A stretch of 31,795 bases of DNA from Erysipelotrichaceae bacterium (GTDB lineage: Bacteria; Bacillota_I; Bacilli_A; Erysipelotrichales; Coprobacillaceae): the NCBI GenBank assembly GCA_018365815.1, contig JAGZJH010000026.1:1-31795 (forward strand), given 5' to 3'. Every line of letters starts with the position of its first letter. Positions within the stretch are counted from its first letter, which is position 1. The position numbers were made by a program, and so were the translations under genes. Below, in pieces: positions 1-7,163 of the stretch. The notes under the pieces are model-generated. The model saw nothing but the letters and a program-made list of their open reading frames with translations, did not search any database and was not told the origin of the DNA.

Positions 1-45
1 ATATAGGGCGAGAGCTCGTTCTTTTTCTTGTTCCGTATATGCCAT
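1..45 (-). CDS. probable IS transposase (orfA-like), N-terminal fragment
   Basis: An ATG at 45 on the minus strand opens 15 codons reading MAYTEQEKERALALY before the window edge. It is preceded at a good distance by AAGGAG (about 60-55). The short peptide resembles, from memory, the helix that starts the helix-turn-helix of IS3/IS150-type transposases, which recognise the element's ends. Together with the repeat-like sequence at 70-89 it suggests an insertion sequence running leftward out of the window. Only 15 residues are visible, so the family call is tentative. Confidence 0.45.
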   Translation of the reverse strand, partial: MAYTEQEKERALALY

Positions 46-89
46 GTTTTTCTTCTCCTTGTTCCTTTTGGTCCAAGAAATTGTCCGCA
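1..89 (-). mobile_element. right end of an insertion sequence (truncated by window)
   Basis: Read on the minus strand, the element would begin with TGCGGACAATTTCTTGGACC (positions 89-70), a terminal-inverted-repeat-like sequence starting with TG, followed by a ribosome site and a transposase-like start codon at 45. The other end lies outside the window, so neither the inverted repeat partner nor a target duplication can be checked. The boundary at 89 is inferred from the TG dinucleotide typical of IS3-type ends. Confidence 0.45.
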
Positions 90-134
90 CCTCCCTACCG
101 ATAGATGAAATATAAGATTTAGTGAGGTGATAAA

Positions 135-1718
135 ATGAAGAAATATTTAAAAGATAATAAAAAATATATTATATTAGAAATTATATGTTCTAATTTATAT
201 ACGATATTTATTGGAATGATCCCGATTATTATTAAATACCTTTTTGATCATTATCAAAACTTTACCATCAAGATATTTATCATGCTTGTGTTAAGTTATT
301 TATTTGTTGTTGTTTTAGGATTATTATTTCAATATTTAAGTCAATATTATGCATGGAAAAGAACAGTTTGTTTAGAAAGAGATATGCGATATGATTTAAT
401 GAACCATATTTTAAATTTTAATTATCAAGATTATCACCATTTCCAAAAAGAAGAATATCTTTCTGTGTTTTCTAATGATATTACCGCTATTTCAGATCAA
501 TATTTTGAAAAGGTAATTGATATGATTAAATCAGTGTTTATGATATTGATTTATGGGGTGTATATGGTTTATTTTTTAAATATCTATATCGCATCAGTGA
601 TTATGGTTTGTTCTTTACTTAGTTTATGGTTACCTAAATTAACGGGGGAGAAGTTATCACAAAAAAGAGCCAATCATTTACAAAAAGCAGGAGAATTATT
701 AGAGGTTGAAAGTGATTTGTTAAGTGGGTTTGCTTTAACAAATAAAATGACTAAAAACAAAGTCATGAAGTATTTTGATAATTTTTCAAATATATTAAAA
801 GATGCTTATTTACAATATGGTGTATATAAAGCATTTACAATAGTATTTAATGGTTTTGTTATGTATTTATTAGATATTTCAGCCTTTTTGATTGCAGGTA
901 TTTTATTATTGATGAAAGTTGTATCAGTTGGAACATTAAGTGCTTCTTTAACATATGTTAAACAGTTTATATGGCCTATTCGATATATTATAGATGATAT
1001 TAATGAAATTAATGCCATTAAAAAAGTAATAACTAAAGATGAGTTTATTTTAAAAAGAGAGTTTAGTACATCTAAAGCAATTAAAGAATTTAATGAATTA
1101 GAATTAAAAGATATAGATTTAACACTTGAAGATTTTAAAATGAAAGATGTTCATGTACTTTTTGAAAAAGGAAAGAAGTATTTATTATATGGTGAGAGTG
1201 GATCGGGTAAATCGACACTATTTAACTTATTAAATAAACAAATTCAAATGGATAAAGGCAAAATAACAATCGATCATCAGGACTATCATTCATTAGATTT
1301 AAGTCAATTAATTAGTGGAGTGTATCGAGGAAATCATATTTATCACACTTCATTCATTAACAATATCACTATGTTTAATACTTATACATTAGAGAAGTTA
1401 AATGATTATTTAAAAACAAATCCTAATGAGAAAATTAATAGTTTAATGAAAGTAGAAAATTGTAGTTTGTTAAGTAATGGAGAACAACAAATTGTAAGTT
1501 TAATTAGAAGTTATATTATTGATACTCCTATTGTGTTATTAGATGAAGCCTTTATGTCAATAGATATTAAAAATAGAGATTATTTTGTAGAGATGTTTTT
1601 AAAAAATAGTGATAAAACAATTATAATGATTAGTCATAATTTAAAAGATGAGTATTTGAATTATTTTGATCGAATGTATAAAGTTGAAAATGGAAAAATT
1701 TTCAGTCACCATAATTAA
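135..1718 (+). CDS. ABC transporter, fused permease and ATPase (exporter type)
   Basis: This is a 527-residue half-transporter with about six membrane helices in residues 10-285 and an ATPase domain from about residue 325. Walker A is GESGSGKST (353-361), the signature is LSNGEQQ (446-452, a variant of LSGGQ), Walker B is IVLLDEA (466-472) and the H-loop histidine is about 501. The fold fits peptide or drug exporters that work as dimers in the cytoplasmic membrane. The substrate is unknown. The position where a Q-loop glutamine is expected (V-x-Q before the FxxNI motif) reads VYR, with Arg 398. The gene is slightly shorter than the usual 570-600 residues. A GAGGTG ribosome site sits at 124-129. 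It adjoins an insertion-sequence end and is notably AT-rich with many AGA codons, which suggests a transferred gene. No immunity or precursor peptide gene is visible beside it. Confidence 0.85.
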   Translation: MKKYLKDNKKYIILEIICSNLYTIFIGMIPIIIKYLFDHYQNFTIKIFIMLVLSYLFVVVLGLLFQYLSQYYAWKRTVCLERDMRYDLMNHILNFNYQDYHHFQKEEYLSVFSNDITAISDQYFEKVIDMIKSVFMILIYGVYMVYFLNIYIASVIMVCSLLSLWLPKLTGEKLSQKRANHLQKAGELLEVESDLLSGFALTNKMTKNKVMKYFDNFSNILKDAYLQYGVYKAFTIVFNGFVMYLLDISAFLIAGILLLMKVVSVGTLSASLTYVKQFIWPIRYIIDDINEINAIKKVITKDEFILKREFSTSKAIKEFNELELKDIDLTLEDFKMKDVHVLFEKGKKYLLYGESGSGKSTLFNLLNKQIQMDKGKITIDHQDYHSLDLSQLISGVYRGNHIYHTSFINNITMFNTYTLEKLNDYLKTNPNEKINSLMKVENCSLLSNGEQQIVSLIRSYIIDTPIVLLDEAFMSIDIKNRDYFVEMFLKNSDKTIIMISHNLKDEYLNYFDRMYKVENGKIFSHHN

Positions 1719-1807
1719 CACTTTATAATTAAAAATAAAAAAGCATATCGTGTCTAATTAACTTTAAAATAGACTATAATAAATCTATACTAAAGGAGGG
1801 ATACGCT

Positions 1808-2605
1808 ATGCGTTTAAAAGATAAAGTTGTAATTGTAACTGCTTCAACTCGAGGAATAGGTTATGCAATTGTCGAAGCGTGTGCAAAAGCAGGGGCAATT
1901 GTGTATATGGCAGTAAGAAATACACAAAAAGCAAAAGAATTAGCAAGAGAATTAAATCAACAAGGGTATCGTGTTCATGTGGTTTACTGTGATGCGTCTA
2001 AATATGATTCTTATCAAACAATGGTAGATGAAGTCATCACATTACATGAAAGAATCGATGTTTTAGTGAATAACTTTGGAACATCAAATCCACAAACTGA
2101 TTTAGATATCGTCAATACGAAATATGAAGATTTTATGGAAACAATGGATATTAATTTAGCGAGTGTGTTTAAAACTACACAAGCAGTGTTACCTCATATG
2201 ATTAAACGAAATTCAGGAAGTATTATTAACATTTCTTCAATTGGAGGGTTAGTTCCTGATGTATCACGTATTGGTTATGGTGTGTCAAAAGCAGCGATTA
2301 TTTATTTAACTCAAAATATTGCTTTACAAGTAGGGGGATATAATATTCGTTGTAATGCAGTATTACCGGGGATGATTGCCACAGATGCAGTTAAGGGAAA
2401 TATGAGTGAACAATTTAATGATATGTTTTTAAAACATACAGTATTTAATCGTATGGGTGAGCCTGAAGAAATTGCCGATGCAGTTGTTTATTTCGCAAGT
2501 GATGAATCACGTTATACAACTGGACAAGTACTAGCGGTGAGTGGTGGTTTTGGACTGGGTACACCGATTTATGGAGATATTAAAAACTTAAAATCTAAAC
2601 GATAA
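1808..2605 (+). CDS. short-chain dehydrogenase, probable NADP-dependent 7alpha-hydroxysteroid dehydrogenase
   Basis: This is a classical 265-residue SDR. It has a TASTRGIG dinucleotide-binding turn (11-18), NNFG in place of NNAG (88-91), Asn116, Ser144, Tyr157 and Lys161 as the catalytic set. Arg37 after the second strand (motif VRN) favours NADP(H). The start (MRLKDKV), the TASTRGIG turn, NNFGTSNP and the long C-terminal stretch from RCNAVLPGMIATDAV through VSGGFGL to TPIYGD match, from memory, the 7alpha-hydroxysteroid dehydrogenases of Clostridium scindens and C. sardiniense. Those enzymes oxidise the 7alpha-hydroxyl of primary bile acids to 7-oxo forms in the cytoplasm. No other bile-acid gene is nearby. 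The gene has a strong AAAGGAGGG ribosome site and its own terminator, so it is probably monocistronic. The SDR call is certain; the bile-acid specificity is likely but needs assay, and FabG-like activity is the alternative. Confidence 0.8.
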   Translation: MRLKDKVVIVTASTRGIGYAIVEACAKAGAIVYMAVRNTQKAKELARELNQQGYRVHVVYCDASKYDSYQTMVDEVITLHERIDVLVNNFGTSNPQTDLDIVNTKYEDFMETMDINLASVFKTTQAVLPHMIKRNSGSIINISSIGGLVPDVSRIGYGVSKAAIIYLTQNIALQVGGYNIRCNAVLPGMIATDAVKGNMSEQFNDMFLKHTVFNRMGEPEEIADAVVYFASDESRYTTGQVLAVSGGFGLGTPIYGDIKNLKSKR

Positions 2606-2628
2606 AAAGTAGCCAGGCTACTTTTTTA
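2604..2628 (+). terminator. Rho-independent terminator of the SDR gene
   Basis: A perfect 10-bp stem (AAAAAGTAGC with GCTACTTTTT) and a 3-base loop overlap the stop codon and run directly into a T-tract. Confidence 0.85.
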
Positions 2629-2720
2629 TTTTCTAATTCATGAAAAGTGCAATTAAATTTTTAATCATCACTAAAATGTAATATTAATCGTTTAAATCAA
2701 AGGAACAGAGATTATTTTTT

Positions 2721-2749
2721 AAGTCAATATTGTGAAACTGTGTTATAAT
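2721..2749 (+). promoter_or_regulatory. extended -10 promoter of the 85-residue protein gene
   Basis: TGTTATAAT (2741-2749) is a perfect extended -10. The -35 region AAGTCA (2721-2726) is weak but correctly spaced at 17 bases. Confidence 0.6.
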
Positions 2750-2777
2750 GTTTTAAATAAAGAGTGGAGGAAGTTGT

Positions 2778-3035
2778 ATGGGATTATTTAGTAAGAAGAA
2801 AAAAATAGATTATGATGAGTTATTTAAACAAAAATATAAATTAATTAATCAAATTGTTCAATCTGCACATGATGAACTTGATTACGATATTAAACTGGCA
2901 TCTTTAAAATTAGCGGTTGAAAAGTATGATGAATTAATTGAATTAATAGATCAGGGTGCGAATTTTGATCGTCAACACTTTATTGCTTTAAAAGAAAGTG
3001 TTAAAAAAGAAATTGAATTAATTCAAGGAGTATAA
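2778..3035 (+). CDS. small conserved-looking hypothetical protein, charged and helical
   Basis: I do not recognise this 85-residue protein. It begins MGLFSKKKK, a short hydrophobic-plus-basic start that could touch the membrane surface. The rest is almost entirely charged helix, with heptad-like spacing of I/L/V around residues 20-60 that suggests a helical hairpin or coiled coil. No cysteine or metal motif is seen. It has its own extended -10 promoter, a GGAGG ribosome site at 2767-2771 and a dedicated terminator, so it is a free-standing transcription unit and probably a real gene. Function unknown. Confidence 0.75.
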   Translation: MGLFSKKKKIDYDELFKQKYKLINQIVQSAHDELDYDIKLASLKLAVEKYDELIELIDQGANFDRQHFIALKESVKKEIELIQGV

Positions 3036-3052
3036 TAGTTATTTATAATAAC

Positions 3053-3097
3053 AAAGGATATGATTTACATTACAACAATAAACCCATATCCTTTTTT
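3053..3097 (+). terminator. terminator after the 85-residue protein gene
   Basis: A 10-bp perfect stem AAAGGATATG (3053-3062) with CATATCCTTT (3085-3094), a 22-base loop and a following T-tract. Confidence 0.75.
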
Positions 3098-3114
3098 GTT
3101 TGCATAAGTTTTTA

Positions 3115-3144
3115 TTTACACAAGTTTAGTGGTTATGTTAAAAT
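3115..3144 (+). promoter_or_regulatory. promoter of the marR-MATE operon
   Basis: TTTACA (3115-3120) and an extended -10, TGTTAAAAT (3136-3144), are separated by an 18-base spacer. The -10 box runs into the palindrome at 3142-3165. Confidence 0.7.
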
Positions 3145-3165
3145 TAGACTGATAACAGACTAATT
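3142..3165 (+). promoter_or_regulatory. palindromic operator, probable MarR binding site
   Basis: This 24-base imperfect palindrome has arms AATTAGACTGAT and AACAGACTAATT; 20 of 24 positions are symmetric. It overlaps the end of the -10 box and the transcription start, just upstream of the ribosome site. That is where an autorepressing MarR protein would block transcription. Binding is inferred from position and symmetry. Confidence 0.6.
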
Positions 3166-3179
3166 GAAAAGGAGAATAT

Positions 3180-3638
3180 ATGAGCGAAAATGTAAATAAA
3201 CAAATTGAAGCGTGGAATTTGCAGTGGATTAATGTTGAAAGGTTATATACACAATTTGCCCTTAAATATGGGTTAAGTAATTTTTCGTTAAGTGTTTTAC
3301 GTTTAATTTATGAAAGTCAACTAAAATTAACACAAAAAGAAATTTGTTCGTTATTATCATTACCAAAGCAAACGATTTCAAGTATGATTAATAATTTAAG
3401 TCATAAGGGATATATTGATAAGGAAATTTGCTCATTAGATCATCGAAATGTGTATATCACTTTAACGATGAGCGGGAAACAATTTTGTCATGAACTTTTT
3501 AGTCAGTTAAATGAAATAGAAATGAAGGCTTTTAGTCAGTTAACTTCTAAACAAAGAGAAGAGTTTACTAAAACTAATGCGATGCTGAGTGAATTTATTA
3601 AAGAGGGAATGGAGGAATTTTATGGCAACAAGAGTTAA
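3180..3638 (+). CDS. MarR-family transcriptional regulator
   Basis: This 152-residue protein has the winged helix-turn-helix of the MarR family. The recognition region is LTQKEICSLLSLPKQTISSM (50-69), followed by the wing with the family's D-x-R signature at Asp87 and Arg89. The N- and C-terminal helices would form the dimer. Such proteins usually repress their own operon and a linked efflux pump until a small ligand binds. Here the next gene is a MATE pump whose start lies inside the end of this gene (17-base overlap), and a palindrome covers the promoter, which fits local control. The AAGGAG site is 6 bases before the ATG. The inducing ligand cannot be read from sequence. Confidence 0.9.
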   Translation: MSENVNKQIEAWNLQWINVERLYTQFALKYGLSNFSLSVLRLIYESQLKLTQKEICSLLSLPKQTISSMINNLSHKGYIDKEICSLDHRNVYITLTMSGKQFCHELFSQLNEIEMKAFSQLTSKQREEFTKTNAMLSEFIKEGMEEFYGNKS

Positions 3639-4971
3639 AGATATGACATCTGGGAAACCTAGTCGTTTAATATTTACTTTCGCAATACCATTGATGTTAG
3701 GAAATATGTGTCAACAGTTATATTCAATGGTGGATACTATTGTCGTTGGACAAGGGGTTGGAGTTGAAGCGTTGGCGGCTTTAGGGGCAGCCGATTGGTT
3801 GAACTGGATGATTTTAGGAATTATTATGGGATTTACACAAGGGTTTTCAATTTTAGTTTCTCAAAAATTTGGTTCACAAAATGCCGATGAATTAAGAAAA
3901 AGTGTAGCGATGTCTTTTAAATTAGGAATTTTAATGGCAGTCGTTTTAACGATATTGAGTTTAGTATTTGCTAAGCCTATTTTATTGTTGTTGAATACGC
4001 CTAGTAATATTATTAATCAATCACTCACTTATTTAAGAATTGTTTTTTCCGGTATTATTGTGATTACTTTTTATAATTTGTTTTCTTCAATTTTACGAGC
4101 TTTAGGGGATAGTAAAACGCCACTTTATGCAATGATTATAGCTGCTTTAATCAATATTGCTTTAGATTTACTTTTTGTAATGGTTTTTCAAATGGGAGTT
4201 GCTGGTGCTGCAATTGCGACGGTGATTGCTCAAATTTTCTCAAGTATATTTTGTTTTAATGTATTGAGAAAAATAGATATTTTAAAAATGCATAAAGAAG
4301 ATTGGAAACTTGAGTTAAAAATAGTTCAAACATTAGTACGATTAGGGTCACTAACTGCTTTTCAAAATATCGTCATTTCAGTTGGAGGTATGGTCGTTCA
4401 ATCGGTTGTTAACGGCTTTGGCTTTATTTTTGTGGCAGGATTTACAGCGACAAATAAATTGTATGGGTTATTAGAACTTGCCGGTGTTTCTTTTGGTTAT
4501 TCAGTGGCGACTTTTGTTGGTCAAAATTTAGGAGCAAAAGAATATGATCGTGTTCGTAAAGGAACAAAAGTAGCTTGGAAAATTAATGTAAGTATTTCAA
4601 TTGTTTTAGCGTTAATTATGGTGCCTTTTGGTAAAGTGGTATTACATTTATTTGTTTCCGGTGATCCAACACAAGTCAGTCAAGTGCTTGCGATTGCATA
4701 TAAATATTTATTAACAATGTGTTTATTTTTACCAGTGCTTTATACACTTCATATATATCGTTCTTCACTTCAAGGTATGGGAGATACATTTTGGCCAATG
4801 GTTTCAGGAATTGCGGAATTAGTGATGCGTGTTTTAGTCGCTATTTTTTTACCGATGTTACTTGCTGAAGATGGGATTTATTATGCAGAAATCACTGCAT
4901 GGATAGGGGCAGTTTCCATTTTATTATTAGCCTATCGTTATAAAGATCAACATTTAGAGGAATTGTATTAA
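3622..4971 (+). CDS. MATE-family multidrug efflux transporter
   Basis: This 449-residue protein has about twelve hydrophobic helices in two related halves, the layout of MATE antiporters, which export drugs or cationic compounds in exchange for sodium or protons at the cytoplasmic membrane. Characteristic stretches include IPLMLGNMCQQLYSMVDTIV near the N-terminus and VATFVGQNLGAKEYDRVRKG in the second half. I place the start at 3622 (MATRVKDMTSG) rather than the ATG at 3589, because GGAGG at 3611-3615 sits 6 bases before 3622 and the earlier ATG has no ribosome site. It is translationally coupled to marR. The final codons form one arm of a terminator hairpin shared with the convergent gene. 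Substrate unknown. Confidence 0.9.
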   Translation: MATRVKDMTSGKPSRLIFTFAIPLMLGNMCQQLYSMVDTIVVGQGVGVEALAALGAADWLNWMILGIIMGFTQGFSILVSQKFGSQNADELRKSVAMSFKLGILMAVVLTILSLVFAKPILLLLNTPSNIINQSLTYLRIVFSGIIVITFYNLFSSILRALGDSKTPLYAMIIAALINIALDLLFVMVFQMGVAGAAIATVIAQIFSSIFCFNVLRKIDILKMHKEDWKLELKIVQTLVRLGSLTAFQNIVISVGGMVVQSVVNGFGFIFVAGFTATNKLYGLLELAGVSFGYSVATFVGQNLGAKEYDRVRKGTKVAWKINVSISIVLALIMVPFGKVVLHLFVSGDPTQVSQVLAIAYKYLLTMCLFLPVLYTLHIYRSSLQGMGDTFWPMVSGIAELVMRVLVAIFLPMLLAEDGIYYAEITAWIGAVSILLLAYRYKDQHLEELY

Positions 4972-4989
4972 TGCAATTCCTCTATTTTA
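4955..4989 (+). terminator. terminator hairpin containing the stop codons of two convergent genes
   Basis: A perfect 11-bp stem TAGAGGAATTG (4955-4965) with CAATTCCTCTA (4974-4984) has an 8-base loop, 4966-4973, and is followed by TTTT. The TAA stops of both the MATE gene (4969-4971) and the minus-strand VanY gene (4970-4968) lie in the loop. The T-tract serves the plus strand; no T-tract follows on the minus strand. Confidence 0.75.
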
Positions 4990-5816
4990 CAAGTTACAAT
5001 ATAAGAACCTGTATTATCTAAAGAAATAGATATTTCAGAAGCATCAAGAGGAATTTGAAATGTTGAACCGTTTTGTTTTGAAATGATGTAATTATCCACT
5101 TCATAAAATACACCGAGTTTTAAATGATGGATATATTCTTCTAAGCACCATCTATTTTGGGTAATAATTTGACTATGTGGAAGACCTACATAGCGAATAT
5201 GCCATGGTTCATAAGTGATATTGGTATGTGATTGATGATTGAATGGATAACGAATAATAAAGCCATAATCATCTAGATCAGTATTGACAAACTGTCCTGC
5301 TTTAGATTTTAAAAAGCTCATACCGGCATATTGGTAAGTATAAACATCAATCCCTTTTCCAACTTCATGTTCACTTGTTCCGGGCAAAGTGGTAACTTTA
5401 GGATCTTCATTATAGAGTTCTATTTGTTTTTGACGATCACGATAACTGCTCATAATATAAAGTGGTTCATTTGTCTTTTGCATTGTAGCTTCGACTAATT
5501 GAGTGTATGCATCGGTAATTGAGGCTTCTAAATACATATCACTTTCTTTATAATTAACTAAGTCTAATGAATAAGTTTCAGGAATTGGATATTGTTGATT
5601 AATTAACATTAAATGAGTGTTTTGGGTTATTTTTGAATCTTCGATAGGAATATTTTGAAGTTGTTCATTTGTAAATGAAATTTCTTTTAGTGTAATAGAT
5701 TTACGCGCTGTTAATTGTTGTTTTAAGATAAATGCATAATCTGGTTTAATAATTAAAAACAATGCGACAATTCCAATGATTAAAAATAAGAATATTATAT
5801 TTTTGATAAATTTCAT
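4968..5816 (-). CDS. membrane-anchored VanY-family D,D-carboxypeptidase
   Basis: This 282-residue protein has an N-terminal membrane anchor (residues 5-24) and an extracellular M15B/VanY-type peptidase domain. The zinc site is seen as SSYR (123-126), TSEHEVGKGIDV with His150 and Asp157, and EPWHIRYVG with His206. Family members remove the terminal D-alanine from peptidoglycan stems. The motif here is SEHEVGKGID where most members have SEHQ-G-A-D, so substrate preference may differ. The C-terminal 70 residues (after NRWCLEEYIHH) form an extra small strand-rich module. I use ATG 5816, which has AAGGAAG 8 bases upstream, rather than the in-frame GTG at 5825, which would overlap that site. Its end is embedded in the hairpin shared with the MATE gene. 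Confidence 0.85.
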   Translation of the reverse strand: MKFIKNIIFLFLIIGIVALFLIIKPDYAFILKQQLTARKSITLKEISFTNEQLQNIPIEDSKITQNTHLMLINQQYPIPETYSLDLVNYKESDMYLEASITDAYTQLVEATMQKTNEPLYIMSSYRDRQKQIELYNEDPKVTTLPGTSEHEVGKGIDVYTYQYAGMSFLKSKAGQFVNTDLDDYGFIIRYPFNHQSHTNITYEPWHIRYVGLPHSQIITQNRWCLEEYIHHLKLGVFYEVDNYIISKQNGSTFQIPLDASEISISLDNTGSYIVTCKIEELH

Positions 5817-5842
5817 CTTTAACACTTCCTTTACACGATTAT

Positions 5843-5863
5843 TGTAAATCAGATATATTTACA
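5843..5863. promoter_or_regulatory. palindrome upstream of the VanY gene, possible operator
   Basis: TGTAAAT and ATTTACA form a perfect 7-bp inverted repeat with a 7-base centre, 27 bases before the VanY start codon. On the minus strand one arm overlaps a -10-like TACAAT. The regulator is unknown. Confidence 0.4.
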
Positions 5864-5967
5864 TTTAGGTGTTAAAGGGGGAAAGATTCTATTAAGAAAT
5901 TAAAAAGAATTTAATGATTGAAAAAGATTTAAATAAATTGAAAATAAACAGTTTTTAAATTAAACTA

Positions 5968-5976
5968 TGTTAATAT
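5968..5976 (+). promoter_or_regulatory. extended -10 promoter of the radical SAM gene
   Basis: TGTTAATAT is an extended -10 match about 30 bases before the start codon. No convincing -35 is seen. Confidence 0.4.
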
Positions 5977-6006
5977 AGTTCTATATCAAAAACGAGGAGA
6001 ATGGTT

Positions 6007-7104
6007 ATGAAATTTTTATCATTTTTAATTAAGCCAGCTTCATCATTATGTAACTTAAAGTGTAAATATTGTTTTTATAATGATATTTCAAATCAGCGAA
6101 AAACACCTTCGTTTGGTGTAATGAATGATGAAACGATGAAAAATTTAATTACAAAGGCATTATCTTATCACGAAGAAACAATGGTGACTTTTGCTTTTCA
6201 AGGTGGAGAACCGACAATGGCGGGATTGACTTTTTTTGAAACATTTGCAAAAATGGTCGATCAGTATAAAAAAGATTATCATCATGTCACTTATTCCATT
6301 CAAACTAATGGAATATTATTAGATGAAAAATGGGTGTCGTTATTTAAAAAATATCATTTTTTAGTGGGAATATCATTAGATGGGTATCGTGAAAATCATG
6401 ATTTCTATCGCTTGGATTTAAAAGAAAATCCTACTTTTAAAAAAGTTTTAGATAATATTCGTTTATTGGAAAAAAATCAAATCGAATATAATGTCTTAAC
6501 TGTTTTAACGGCTTCTTTAGCCAAACACCCTCAAAAATTATATAAATTTTATAAACAACAAAAATTAAATTATGTTCAACTCATTCCATGTCTTCCTAAG
6601 TTAAACCAAACTGTTCAAGAAGATGAATATGCTTTAACGCCACAATTATTTGCTTCTTTTTATAAAAGTTTTTATAAACTATGGGAAGCTGATTTAAAAT
6701 TAGGAAATGTCATGAGTGTTTCTTTATTTGATAACATTATTCCAATGTATCAAAGTATTCCACCACAAGTTTGTGGAATGTTAGGTTTTTGTTCTCCACA
6801 ATACGTGGTAGAAAGTGATGGAAGTATCTATCCTTGTGATTTTTATGTCTTAGATGAGTATTGTATTGGTAATATCAACGAAAATACATTAGGAGAACTT
6901 GCGAAAAATAAATTATTGGATCAATTTTTAAAAGAAGAAAAACGTGAGTCACCACTTTGTCAAAAGTGTGCTTTTGTGGAAATTTGTCATGGTAATTGTA
7001 AACGCATGAATATTTCTTATTTTGATGATCATTATTGTGGATATCAAGATTTCTTAAAAGAAACTTATCCGTCAATGATCAAAATTGCACGACAATTAGG
7101 ATAA
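6007..7104 (+). CDS. radical SAM/SPASM protein, anaerobic sulfatase-maturating enzyme type
   Basis: This 365-residue enzyme has the radical SAM cluster CNLKCKYC (Cys15, 19, 22) preceded by KPASS. The SPASM region includes CGMLGFCSPQYVVESDG, YPCDFYVLDEY and C-x2-C-x5-C-x3-C near residues 318-332. These stretches match the anSME family, which converts a cysteine or serine of a sulfatase into formylglycine without oxygen, using S-adenosylmethionine and three iron-sulphur clusters. No formylglycine-type sulfatase with a C/S-x-P-x-R motif is in this window, so its client must be elsewhere or it may modify another peptide. I prefer ATG 6007 over 6001, because the GAGGAGA site (5994-6000) directly abuts 6001. 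It is a single-gene unit ending in a hairpin. Confidence 0.85.
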   Translation: MKFLSFLIKPASSLCNLKCKYCFYNDISNQRKTPSFGVMNDETMKNLITKALSYHEETMVTFAFQGGEPTMAGLTFFETFAKMVDQYKKDYHHVTYSIQTNGILLDEKWVSLFKKYHFLVGISLDGYRENHDFYRLDLKENPTFKKVLDNIRLLEKNQIEYNVLTVLTASLAKHPQKLYKFYKQQKLNYVQLIPCLPKLNQTVQEDEYALTPQLFASFYKSFYKLWEADLKLGNVMSVSLFDNIIPMYQSIPPQVCGMLGFCSPQYVVESDGSIYPCDFYVLDEYCIGNINENTLGELAKNKLLDQFLKEEKRESPLCQKCAFVEICHGNCKRMNISYFDDHYCGYQDFLKETYPSMIKIARQLG

Positions 7105-7149
7105 AAATAGTGTGAAATGATATTTTTGTAAGTATTGACACACTATTTT
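7104..7149 (+). terminator. hairpin after the anSME gene, merging into the next promoter
   Basis: A perfect 11-bp stem AAAATAGTGTG (7104-7114) with CACACTATTTT (7139-7149) starts at the stop codon. The T-tract is only TTTT within the arm, so strength is uncertain. The 3' arm overlaps the -35 box of the bgl promoter. Confidence 0.55.
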
Positions 7150-7163
7150 ATAGATGTTATAAT
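7135..7163 (+). promoter_or_regulatory. consensus sigma-A promoter of the beta-glucoside operon
   Basis: TTGACA (7135-7140), exactly 17 bases, TATAAT (7158-7163), with TG one base upstream of the -10 (7155-7156). This is a full consensus and the strongest promoter in the window, as expected for an operon held back by termination rather than weak initiation. Confidence 0.9.
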
